64,000 nucleotides of DNA from the NCBI GenBank assembly GCA_964419335.1, contig CAYQOX010000009.1, positions 46,660 through 110,659 of the forward strand, read 5' to 3'. Source of the DNA: CAYQOX01 sp964419335. Its GTDB lineage: Bacteria; Hinthialibacterota; Hinthialibacteria; Hinthialibacterales; Hinthialibacteraceae. The translations under genes and the position numbers were made by a program. Of the stretch, positions 17,759 to 25,460 are shown one piece after another. The notes under the pieces were generated by a model. That model saw only the letters and a program-made list of their open reading frames with translations, had not been told where the DNA came from and searched no databases. Every line of letters starts with the position of its first letter. The first letter of the stretch is position 1.

Positions 17759-18115
17759 TTAGCGCTCACTCAACCATCCTCGAATAACTTCCGCTGTGGC
17801 TTCTGGAGAAGCCTCGCTATATTCACGAGTTAACTCAGCCATTTTTGAATAACGTTGATCCTCTTCGGATAAGGCGGCTTGATTATCAATTCCAGGAAGA
17901 CCCAATTCTCTATCGCTTAGTTTTCTATGGTCTAGGTTAGAAGATGATTTTTTGGGTTTGTAAAGGTGTTGCTTTTGATATTCTTCATTTTTGTTTACCT
18001 GCTTGGGACGAAAATCTATCCAGGCTAAATAGTATCCAACCAAAAATAGACCAAACAGAGAGAATAGTGGAATGCCGAAATATATAATATCTACCATCGG
18101 ATTCAACATTTCCAT
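17759..18115 (-). CDS. Small membrane protein with FliF-like C-terminal tail
   Basis: This 118-aa protein has an AGGAG site 9 bases before the first ATG. One membrane helix lies at about residues 9-31, then a charged, probably disordered cytoplasmic segment, then a C-terminal helix pair EYSEASPEATAEVIRGWLSE. That last stretch closely resembles the extreme C-terminus of flagellar MS-ring protein FliF, the part that binds FliG. Nothing else of FliF is present and the length is far below the usual 500-600 aa. It may be a FliF-tail decoy, a small FliG-binding membrane anchor or an unrelated protein with a similar helix. It lies between the queuosine-precursor transporter and purF on the same strand. 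Confidence 0.7.
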   Translation of the reverse strand: MEMLNPMVDIIYFGIPLFSLFGLFLVGYYLAWIDFRPKQVNKNEEYQKQHLYKPKKSSSNLDHRKLSDRELGLPGIDNQAALSEEDQRYSKMAELTREYSEASPEATAEVIRGWLSER

Positions 18116-18248
18116 TTGGTGAATCTCCTAATGAATTTCTAATTTCATTTTCCTTTTTCGAGAGACATTATTCAAGCCAAAAATGCGGATTCTTTAAGAA
18201 AAAGCGAAGAAACTTTCTTTTTTAATATTTTTTCCAATTCGTTTAGAT

Positions 18249-18965
18249 TCAGGCAAGTACTTTTTGAGTTTCCAATTCTTCGCCTGCTTGGAGATGCATT
18301 AATTTTCGTAAAAACCAATTGGCAAAATAGAAAAGAGGTGTGTCGATCAGTGCCACAAGGACCTTGAAGAGAAAACTATTTATCACCAGATCCCAATACT
18401 GGCTCCATTCAATGGCACCAAAATAACAAAGTAAAAAGATCACCGTGTTTGAATCAACAAATTGGGAAACAACAGTAGAACCGTTATTTCGCAGCCATAG
18501 ATGTTTTCCTTTGGTTAACCGCTTCCAAAAATGGAAGATGCGAATATCGATAAACTGAGCGGTAAGATAGGCGCACATCGAAGCGAAGACCGCAGGTCCG
18601 AATAATCCAAACACCTTGGAAAACATAACATTATCAACAGGTGACCATTCAGTTTGAGGAACCGCTTGCGCTACCAATACAATTCCCATCACAAACAAAC
18701 TAGAGATAAAACCGGTAACTACAACCTGATCGGCTCGTCTTTTGCCGTAAATTTCCGAGACAATATCTGTAACCAAGAATGTGACCGGGTAGGGTAGGAT
18801 GCCTACTGAGATTTCAAACGTGTAGAGTCCGAATGGAGTCCAAGTGAAAAATTTTTGGAAAATTAAATTACACGTAACCAAGGAGGCAATAAAAATGCCT
18901 GTACAAATAAGGAAAACCCGTTCTTGTATGACCAAAACTCGTTGATTTGGCTTTTGATTTTCCAT
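18249..18965 (-). CDS. yhhQ: Queuosine precursor transporter (VUT/YhhQ family)
   Basis: This 238-aa integral membrane protein has about six membrane helices. YhhQ-family proteins import queuosine precursors (preQ0 or preQ1) used to modify the tRNA wobble base. Family marks are GILPYPVTFLVTDIVSEIYGK at about 55-75 and QFVDSNTVIFLL at about 163-175. The start ATG follows AAAGGAAAC. Presence of this gene suggests at least partial dependence on salvaged queuine precursors. I looked for a preQ1 riboswitch in the 200 bases upstream and saw none. Confidence 0.9.
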   Translation of the reverse strand: MENQKPNQRVLVIQERVFLICTGIFIASLVTCNLIFQKFFTWTPFGLYTFEISVGILPYPVTFLVTDIVSEIYGKRRADQVVVTGFISSLFVMGIVLVAQAVPQTEWSPVDNVMFSKVFGLFGPAVFASMCAYLTAQFIDIRIFHFWKRLTKGKHLWLRNNGSTVVSQFVDSNTVIFLLCYFGAIEWSQYWDLVINSFLFKVLVALIDTPLFYFANWFLRKLMHLQAGEELETQKVLA

Positions 18966-19167
18966 GGAGTTTCCTTTCAGACTGGTCAGACAGGTTTAAT
19001 TTACCAAATACTATGAATGGTAAGAATCAAAATGGAAGGGTGGATCATGAATAAAAGGTTCTATATATTCTGAATTTATTGATTTTAGGTTAGATGCTTT
19101 ATCGGAATGCCTATATTTGTTTTTGGCACAAGGAAGGATGTCTGTTCAATAAAAAAGAAATAATTGG

Positions 19168-20277
19168 CTAGGGTAAGTCGGACTCTAGGAGTGTTTTAAC
19201 AATCCGCTCTGCGGCTTTTCCATCTCCATAAGGATTTTTCGCACTGGCCATACGTTGATAAGAGGTTTCATCCTGGAGTAGTCGTTCGACTTCTTCAACG
19301 ATCTTGTCGTGATTCCACCCAACCAGTTTTGCCGTCCCTGCTTCTACAGCTTCAGGTCGTTCGGTGGTGTTACGCAATACCAGAACCGGTTTTCCCAAAC
19401 TAGGCGCTTCTTCTTGTAGCCCTCCAGAATCGGTGAGGACCAAATACGAGCTTTGCATTACGTGAACCAGAGAGATATAGTCCAAAGGCTCACATAAAGT
19501 AACGCTGGAATTCTGATCGAAAGTAGAGGCAGCTTTATTTTTTACATTGGGGTTCGGATGAACCGGGTAAATAAAATGAAGATCTTTGTACTTTTCACAT
19601 AATAATACTACTGCTTTAAAAATAGATTCTAGCGGTTGACCAAAGTTCTCTCTGCGATGCGCTGTCAGCAGTATGATTTTTTTTTCCCAAGGGATTTGTG
19701 GTAATCTTTCTTTTAAATCATAGGGTTGTTTCAAAACTTGAAATAAGGCATCGATCACCGTATTTCCAGTAACATGAATACGCGAGGCATCGATATTTTC
19801 AAGCAGCAAATTTTCCTGAGCTGCCTTTGTGGGAGCCAAGTACAGGTCAGCGATGACATCAGTAATTCGGCGATTGATTTCTTCAGGAAAAGGTTCAAAC
19901 TTGTTATGAGTTCTTAAGCCTGCTTCAACATGGCCGACTTTGATCCTGTGATAGTAGGCTGCTAAGGCAGTGGCCATGACGGTGGTCGTATCCCCTTGTA
20001 CCAACACCCAATCAGGTTGATACTCCGTGAAGGCATTCTCCATGGCGGTAAGAATGTTGCTTGTGATTTGATTTAAAGATTGGTTTGCTCGCATTAAATC
20101 GAGATCAATCGTGGGTCGGATATGGAATAAATCCAACACTTGGTCTAACATCTCGCGATGTTGGGCAGTGCTACAAACAATCGATTTAATCTGTCGATGG
20201 GTTTGCAATTCTTTTATCACTGGAGCCATTTTAATGGCTTCGGGACGGGTACCCACTACGGAAAATATCGTGATCAT
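19168..20277 (-). CDS. wecB: UDP-N-acetylglucosamine 2-epimerase (non-hydrolysing)
   Basis: This 369-aa cytosolic enzyme interconverts UDP-GlcNAc and UDP-ManNAc for surface polysaccharide synthesis. Motifs are VVGTRPEAIKMAP at the N-terminus, QGDTTTVMA, GHVEAGLRT, TGNTVIDAL, LTAHRRENFG and DSGGLQEEAPSLGKPVLVLR, all typical of the WecB/MnaA group with conserved active-site Asp, Glu and His residues. The ATG at 20277 is preferred because the family begins directly with the beta strand before GTRPE; a TTG seven codons upstream is possible. It is divergent from the Sm-like gene. It could provide ManNAc-type sugars to the same envelope glycans as the heptosyltransferase and O-antigen ligase. Confidence 0.95.
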   Translation of the reverse strand: MITIFSVVGTRPEAIKMAPVIKELQTHRQIKSIVCSTAQHREMLDQVLDLFHIRPTIDLDLMRANQSLNQITSNILTAMENAFTEYQPDWVLVQGDTTTVMATALAAYYHRIKVGHVEAGLRTHNKFEPFPEEINRRITDVIADLYLAPTKAAQENLLLENIDASRIHVTGNTVIDALFQVLKQPYDLKERLPQIPWEKKIILLTAHRRENFGQPLESIFKAVVLLCEKYKDLHFIYPVHPNPNVKNKAASTFDQNSSVTLCEPLDYISLVHVMQSSYLVLTDSGGLQEEAPSLGKPVLVLRNTTERPEAVEAGTAKLVGWNHDKIVEEVERLLQDETSYQRMASAKNPYGDGKAAERIVKTLLESDLP

Positions 20278-20413
20278 AAAATCGTTTTTTAACTCCAAAT
20301 AGAATGATATAATGAGTAATGTACATCATAACGACCAAGTGTAGACTTGGTTCTTCGTGGATACAATTGGAATAGTTCACTATTCACAATCCATAAAAGG
20401 ATGAGAGAGAATA

Positions 20414-20764
20414 ATGATTGGCGAAATGGTAGAAGTCCATTTACTGAATGGAAAGCGTTTTTTAGGAAAAATTCAAAACAAAGATAACCATGGCATTATT
20501 CTATTTTGTGTTTCTGTTAGAGGTTTGGAGAGTGTTCCTCCTGGCGAAGGCGCTTTTGAAGAATTGCGGGAAATGGTGCAAACCGTTTTTTTCCCTTGGC
20601 AGCAAATCGAATATATTGATATTGGCGGTGATCCGATAGGTTTTGAGACTATTTATGCGAGTTGGTTTAAAGAAATATCATTAAGTTATTTCTTTGAAAA
20701 GACCACTTTTTCGGAATTTTATAATCAACTTGGCGGTGACGGAAAATCAAATTCTGGAGAATGA
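20414..20764 (+). CDS. Small Sm-like-fold protein, function unknown
   Basis: This 116-aa protein opens with VEVHLLNGKRFLGKIQNKDNHGIILF and later has FFPWQQIEYIDI. This strand order (charged first strand, xGxxFxGxI, DxxGIxL, then I.hxxIxxIDh) is the layout of Sm/LSm barrels such as Hfq-type and eukaryotic LSm proteins. An acidic insertion (about 37-55) lies where the Sm1 to Sm2 loop would be, and a C-terminal 35-residue tail follows. It could bind RNA, but no family is recognised and the sequence match is only to the fold pattern. A GAGAGA ribosome-binding region lies close upstream. Confidence 0.65.
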   Translation: MIGEMVEVHLLNGKRFLGKIQNKDNHGIILFCVSVRGLESVPPGEGAFEELREMVQTVFFPWQQIEYIDIGGDPIGFETIYASWFKEISLSYFFEKTTFSEFYNQLGGDGKSNSGE

Positions 20765-20962
20765 GTTTTTCATATAACTCGTCATTGGTGGGAGGCGAAT
20801 CTCCTGCTCCTATTCCTATCTTCCTGATTATTATTCACTTGCACTCTTATCTCTCATCCACAATGCTAAGGTTATCATTAGTTTAATGGCTGAATAACAG
20901 CCATTTGTTACTGTGGTTATCCATTATTTTTGCTCGGTGTTAAAAGAACAAGTTCATAAACA

Positions 20963-20991
20963 TTGACAATAGAGACTGAAACGTAAAGAAT
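20963..20991 (+). promoter_or_regulatory. Candidate promoter for gatA
   Basis: A perfect -35 TTGACA (20963-20968) is followed after 17 bases by AAGAAT (20986-20991), about 60 bases before the gatA start. The rest of the 287-bp gap (20765-21051) shows one perfect 8-bp hairpin (20885-20892 with 20898-20905) without a clear T-run and nothing else recognisable. Confidence 0.45.
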
Positions 20992-21051
20992 TTTACGGAA
21001 CGTTGTATTTTATTTTTTATCACACATTATCTGAATCATTGAAGGACTCCC

Positions 21052-22518
21052 ATGACCGAACCATATCAACTGAATGCCTGGCAAGCCGCTAAAGAATTAA
21101 AAGAAAAAAAGTTGTCTTCACGTGAACTCGTGCAATCACTATTGGATCGCACTGAACAGCTCGAAAAGGATATTCACTCCTATCATCTGATTCTCAACGA
21201 TCATGCTCTCGAACTTGCAGATCAGATTGATGAGAAGCGTTCAAAAGGGGAGGAACTTCCTGAATGGGCGGGGATTCCTATCGCGATTAAAGATAATATG
21301 TGTATGCGGGTAGGAACCACCACTTGTTCTTCCCGTATTTTGGAAAATTTCGTTTCTCCCTATGACGCCACCGTAATTCAAAAAATATACGAGGCTGGTT
21401 TGATCCCGATAGGCAAAACCAATTTGGATGAATTTGCCATGGGCTCCTCCACCGAAAATTCCGCCTTTGAGCGTACAAAGAATCCTTGGAATTTAGATTG
21501 TGTTCCGGGTGGTTCGAGTGGAGGTTCAGCGACAGCCGTTATTACAGAGGAGGCTCCCTTGGCGATGGGTTCAGATACAGGGGGATCTATCCGGCAACCG
21601 GCGGCTTTTTGCGCAGTAACGGGTATGAAACCTACCTATGGCCGAGTGTCTCGTTATGGTTTGGTTGCATTTGCTTCTTCGTTGGATCAAATTGGCCCTT
21701 TGACACGTGATGCAAGAGATGCAGCTGGATTATTACGTATTATATCGGGCTTGGATCCGATGGATTCGACATCGATCGATACGGAAGTGCCAAACTATCC
21801 CGCAGCGCTGTCCGGAGATGTAAAAGGACTAAAAATTGGAATTCCCAAAGAATATTTTATAGAAGGTATGAATCCTGATGTAAGCCGGGTGGTTAAAGAA
21901 GCAGGCAACTATTTCGAAAGTCAAGGCGCTCATTGTGTTGAGATCTCGCTGCCACATACTGAATATGCGATTGCGACATATTATTTAATCTGTACTGCCG
22001 AAGCCTCGAGCAATCTAGCTCGTTATGACGGGGTTGTATACGGCAGGCGGGCAGAAGGTCCGCATGATAACATTGTTTCCATGTATTTTAAAACCCGCAG
22101 CGAAGGGTTTGGCCCCGAGGTGAAGCGTCGCATCATGCTGGGAACCTATGTCCTCAGCGCGGGGTATTTTGAAGCCTATTATCGTCGCGCTCAACGGGTT
22201 CGCACTTTGATTAAAAGTGACTTCGATAAAGCTTTTAAAGATGTGGATGTCGTATTATGCCCTGCTACTCCAACCCCACCCTTTAAAGCAGGAGAAAAAA
22301 CGGACGATCCTTTGGATATGTATTTATCCGATGTATTTACGGCTCCCTTGAATTTGACAGGTCTTCCCGGTTTGGTGGTTCCTGGTGGTTTCAATGATGA
22401 GAATTTACCGATCGGGATTCAGTTTATCGGTCCCACCTTGAGTGAAGCACGTCTCTTAAATATTGCTCATTGCTTTCAACAGGGAACCGACTATCATTTA
22501 AAGCGTCCTCCTCTGTAG
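21052..22518 (+). CDS. gatA: Aspartyl/glutamyl-tRNA(Asn/Gln) amidotransferase subunit A
   Basis: This 488-aa amidase-signature enzyme releases ammonia from glutamine for GatB, converting Glu-tRNA(Gln) or Asp-tRNA(Asn) to the amidated forms. The Ser-cisSer-Lys triad is intact: Lys80 in AIKDNM, Ser155 in GGSSGGS and Ser179 in DTGGSIRQP, almost the same numbering as Staphylococcus GatA. gatC and gatB are not adjacent, so the complex must be encoded at separate sites. Together with the single gltX it suggests indirect Gln-tRNA formation, though a glnS elsewhere cannot be excluded. Confidence 0.97.
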   Translation: MTEPYQLNAWQAAKELKEKKLSSRELVQSLLDRTEQLEKDIHSYHLILNDHALELADQIDEKRSKGEELPEWAGIPIAIKDNMCMRVGTTTCSSRILENFVSPYDATVIQKIYEAGLIPIGKTNLDEFAMGSSTENSAFERTKNPWNLDCVPGGSSGGSATAVITEEAPLAMGSDTGGSIRQPAAFCAVTGMKPTYGRVSRYGLVAFASSLDQIGPLTRDARDAAGLLRIISGLDPMDSTSIDTEVPNYPAALSGDVKGLKIGIPKEYFIEGMNPDVSRVVKEAGNYFESQGAHCVEISLPHTEYAIATYYLICTAEASSNLARYDGVVYGRRAEGPHDNIVSMYFKTRSEGFGPEVKRRIMLGTYVLSAGYFEAYYRRAQRVRTLIKSDFDKAFKDVDVVLCPATPTPPFKAGEKTDDPLDMYLSDVFTAPLNLTGLPGLVVPGGFNDENLPIGIQFIGPTLSEARLLNIAHCFQQGTDYHLKRPPL

Positions 22519-22566
22519 TAAACTCTTTCTTTACTTTTTTGTCAAATTAGTATTCGAGGTTGTAGT

Positions 22567-23511
22567 ATGAATGAGCCATTTCGTATTCTTTTTGTTTGTA
22601 TGGGGAACAGCTGTCGCAGTCCCTTAGCCGAGTATTTTATGAAAAAACGATTGGCGGATGAGGGCAAAGACTCGGATGTTGTCGTTGAATCGGCTGGATT
22701 ATCGGCGATTGAAGGTGATCCCCCATCGGAAGGGTCGATTTTTGTGGCCCAAAAGCATGGCTTGGTGATGGATGATTTTCGTTCTCGTTCTCTAACCAAA
22801 GAAATAGGCCTTCAGGCACATCTCATCGTCGTGATGGAACCTTCCCATCAAATGTATATTGATGAAATGTACCCTGAGTGTTCAGATAAAGTTCGTTTGT
22901 TAGGACAGTTTAATATGCCCGAAGGCTCCATGGATATCCCTGATCCTGTCGGAGGCGATGAGTCTCTTTTTGAAGAGGTGGGGAATTTAATTGATATGGG
23001 GATTGAACGAATGATTCACGAATGGTCATGGATCCGTCAGCGGTTTTATGAAGAAAAAACGTTAATCATTGCTTTGGGAGCGGATCATAGGGGCTGGAAA
23101 AAAAAAGTGCATCTCATGGAGCAACTCCGAGAGCATTTTCCCATGTTGATGGATTGTGGTACCGATTCTGAAGAATCTTGTGATCATCCCGACTTTGCTT
23201 TTCGGGTTGCTGAAACAGTCGCCTTGGGACGTGCGGATCGAGGGATTTTAGTATGTTCTTCGGGGCATGGCATGATTATTTCAGCGAACAAGGTACCTGG
23301 TATTCGTGCCGTCATGGCGTATAATCAAGAGCATGCTGTCATTTCACGTCAACATAATAATGCCAATGTCTTAACCTTGGGCGCAGATTTTCTAGAGGAT
23401 TCAGAAATGAAAAATCTCACCCTGGAATGGTTGAATACAGGATTTTTCGGGGGAAAATATCAACGCCGTATCAACTTAATCTTAGGGTATGAGTCAAATC
23501 TGCATGCTTAA
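22567..23511 (+). CDS. Fused low-molecular-weight phosphatase and RpiB-type isomerase
   Basis: This 314-aa protein joins two enzymes. Residues 1-155 are a low-molecular-weight protein phosphatase: P-loop CMGNSCRS (Cys11, Arg17) and catalytic Asp126 in IPDPVGG. The DPVGG form and Ser15 inside the P-loop resemble the arginine phosphatase YwlE (CTGNTCRS, DPFGG) more than tyrosine phosphatases. Residues 163-314 are ribose-5-phosphate isomerase B-like: LGADHRG, HPDFA, Cys230 in LVCSSGHGM, SANKVPGIRA and SRQHNNANVLTLG. The active-site loop GTGIG is changed to SSGHG. In Bacillus, ywlE, rpiB-like ywlF and glyA lie in one cluster, and glyA follows here too. The fusion is uninterrupted, so both activities are plausible. 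Confidence 0.9.
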   Translation: MNEPFRILFVCMGNSCRSPLAEYFMKKRLADEGKDSDVVVESAGLSAIEGDPPSEGSIFVAQKHGLVMDDFRSRSLTKEIGLQAHLIVVMEPSHQMYIDEMYPECSDKVRLLGQFNMPEGSMDIPDPVGGDESLFEEVGNLIDMGIERMIHEWSWIRQRFYEEKTLIIALGADHRGWKKKVHLMEQLREHFPMLMDCGTDSEESCDHPDFAFRVAETVALGRADRGILVCSSGHGMIISANKVPGIRAVMAYNQEHAVISRQHNNANVLTLGADFLEDSEMKNLTLEWLNTGFFGGKYQRRINLILGYESNLHA

Positions 23512-23605
23512 ATTCCTTGAAACCATTTTATAGTGTTTTATCATTTATAGTCTATAGTTTGAATAGAAATATATTTTTTGGAATTCATAAGAAGGAGAGC
23601 CATCA

Positions 23606-24898
23606 ATGCTTAAGCATGTAAAAAATACCGATCCAGAAATTTATAATGCGATTTTAAAAGAAGTTGGACGTCAGCATGAAAAGTTGGAACTCATTGCTTC
23701 GGAGAATTTTGTTTCCGAAGCGGTGATTGAAGCGATGGGAACCCCTTTAACCAACAAATACGCCGAAGGTTACCCTAGAAGACGGTATTACGGCGGTTGT
23801 GAATTTGTTGATATTGCTGAAGAGTTAGCCATTGAACGCGCGAAAAAACTATTTAATGCCGATCATGCTAATGTCCAACCTCATTCTGGCTCACAAGCGA
23901 ATATGGCTTCTTACTTAGCCTTAGTGAAACCTGGGGCAAAGATTATGGGGTTAGATCTCTCTCAAGGTGGGCATTTGACCCACGGCAGCCCGGTAAATTT
24001 CTCTGGATTGCTCTTTGATGTAAAATCTTACGGTGTCCATCAGGATACCCATCAAATTGATATTCATGAATTTCAAAAGACATTGGAAGAATATAGACCT
24101 GATCTCGTGATCTTAGGGGCTTCCGCCTATCCACGGCAACTTGATTTCAAAACTTTATCGGATGCTATCCGTAGCGTTGGAGCAAAATCCTTGGCCGACA
24201 TAGCCCATATCGCTGGGTTGGTGGCCGCGGGACTCCATCCCGATCCGGTTCCATATGTCGATATTGTAACGACTACGACCCACAAGACCCTCCGGGGTCC
24301 TCGGGGTGGATTGATTTTATGCAAGGAAGAACATAAGAAAGAAGTTAACAAGCAAATGTTTCCTGGCAATCAAGGCGGACCTTTGATGCACATTATTGCT
24401 GCCAAAGCAGTGGCTTTCCTAGAAGCAATGAAACCTGAGTTCAAGCAGTATCAGCAAAAAATTATCGATAATGCGAAGGCGATGGAAAAAACGTTTCTAG
24501 AACGCGATATTCGCTTAATCTCTGGTGGAACCGATACTCACTTGCTTTTGCTTGATGTGGGGCATAATGGTTTGACCGGGAAAGATGCAGAAAAGGCTTT
24601 GGACCGGGCCTATATCACTGCGAATAAAAATATGATTCCTTTTGATACACAAAAGCCTTTTGTTACCAGTGGTATCCGTATTGGTACTCCGTCTTTGACT
24701 TCACGTGGCATGGGAACCGAAGAAATGGTACTCGTTGCTAATATGATCGCTGATCTTCTTGAATCCAAACTGGATGATGGTGTTATCGAATCGGTTCGAA
24801 AGAAAGTGGAAGAACTTGTCAGTTCATTTCCCCTTTATTCCGAATGGCGCAAATTGCCCTTGCTTCAGGAACCGCATGACTCTGAATGTATGGTATGA
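23606..24898 (+). CDS. glyA: Serine hydroxymethyltransferase
   Basis: This 430-aa cytosolic PLP enzyme converts serine and tetrahydrofolate to glycine and methylene-tetrahydrofolate, the main one-carbon entry point. Motifs are IASENFVSEAV, NKYAEGYPRRRYYGGCEFVD, HSGSQANMA, and the PLP-binding Lys in TTTTHKTLRGPRGG. Length and ending are normal. The start has an AAGGAGAG ribosome-binding site. It follows the phosphatase-RpiB fusion and precedes nrdR, a neighbourhood linking one-carbon and nucleotide metabolism; folD further along uses its product. Confidence 0.98.
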   Translation: MLKHVKNTDPEIYNAILKEVGRQHEKLELIASENFVSEAVIEAMGTPLTNKYAEGYPRRRYYGGCEFVDIAEELAIERAKKLFNADHANVQPHSGSQANMASYLALVKPGAKIMGLDLSQGGHLTHGSPVNFSGLLFDVKSYGVHQDTHQIDIHEFQKTLEEYRPDLVILGASAYPRQLDFKTLSDAIRSVGAKSLADIAHIAGLVAAGLHPDPVPYVDIVTTTTHKTLRGPRGGLILCKEEHKKEVNKQMFPGNQGGPLMHIIAAKAVAFLEAMKPEFKQYQQKIIDNAKAMEKTFLERDIRLISGGTDTHLLLLDVGHNGLTGKDAEKALDRAYITANKNMIPFDTQKPFVTSGIRIGTPSLTSRGMGTEEMVLVANMIADLLESKLDDGVIESVRKKVEELVSSFPLYSEWRKLPLLQEPHDSECMV

Positions 24899-24949
24899 TA
24901 ATTCATTGAGCAATGACTTTATTAGAACAGAACGAGGGAGGACAGAGAT

Positions 24950-25447
24950 TTGAAATGTCCTTATTGTGGCGTAAATCATGATCGAGTGGTTGACTCACGT
25001 TCCATGTCAGATGGTGTGAGTATTCGTCGTCGACGTGAATGCTTAACCTGTGACCATCGCTTTACGACTTATGAGCGGGTGGAAGAAATCCCTTTAATGA
25101 TCATTAAGAAAGATGAACGCCGCGAACATTTCGATCGGGGAAAAATCTTTCGTAGTATTCGGGTTGCTTGTCAAAAACGGCCTATTTCTGAGGAACAAAT
25201 TCAAGAAATGACCGCCGATATTGAGCAACAACTTTATATGATTCAGGATCGTGAAATTCCGAGTTCTGTTATTGGTGAAGCCATTATGAAGAAACTTCGT
25301 GATCTTGACCAAGTCGCGTATGTGCGTTTCGCTTCTGTATATCGCCAGTTTAAGGATTTAAAACAATTTCAGGAAGAACTTTCTGAATTGATGAGCAAGG
25401 GGAAAGTTCCAAAAGATTTAACAACGGACAGTTCCACTCTCCCCTAA
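24950..25447 (+). CDS. nrdR: Transcriptional repressor NrdR
   Basis: This 165-aa zinc-ribbon/ATP-cone regulator represses ribonucleotide reductase genes in response to nucleotide levels. The N-terminal zinc ribbon uses CPYC and CLTC; the ATP-cone (about residues 49-139) contains KDERREHFDRGKIFRSI. The start codon is TTG: the family always begins MKCPYC, and GGAGG lies 8 bases before this TTG. No NrdR boxes were searched for beyond the local region, and no nrd genes are in the window. It is followed after 13 bases by the Maf-type glycosyltransferase. Confidence 0.96.
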   Translation: MKCPYCGVNHDRVVDSRSMSDGVSIRRRRECLTCDHRFTTYERVEEIPLMIIKKDERREHFDRGKIFRSIRVACQKRPISEEQIQEMTADIEQQLYMIQDREIPSSVIGEAIMKKLRDLDQVAYVRFASVYRQFKDLKQFQEELSELMSKGKVPKDLTTDSSTLP

Positions 25448-25460
25448 ACCTACGGGAAGT

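Noticed and set aside
18966..19167. Possible preQ1 riboswitch before the queuosine-precursor transporter
   Set aside because: A short stem exists but the preQ1 pseudoknot pattern (C-rich loop and A-rich tail) is missing.
20885..20905. Perfect 8-bp hairpin after the Sm-like gene
   Set aside because: No T-run follows on either strand, so I do not call it a terminator; its role is unclear.
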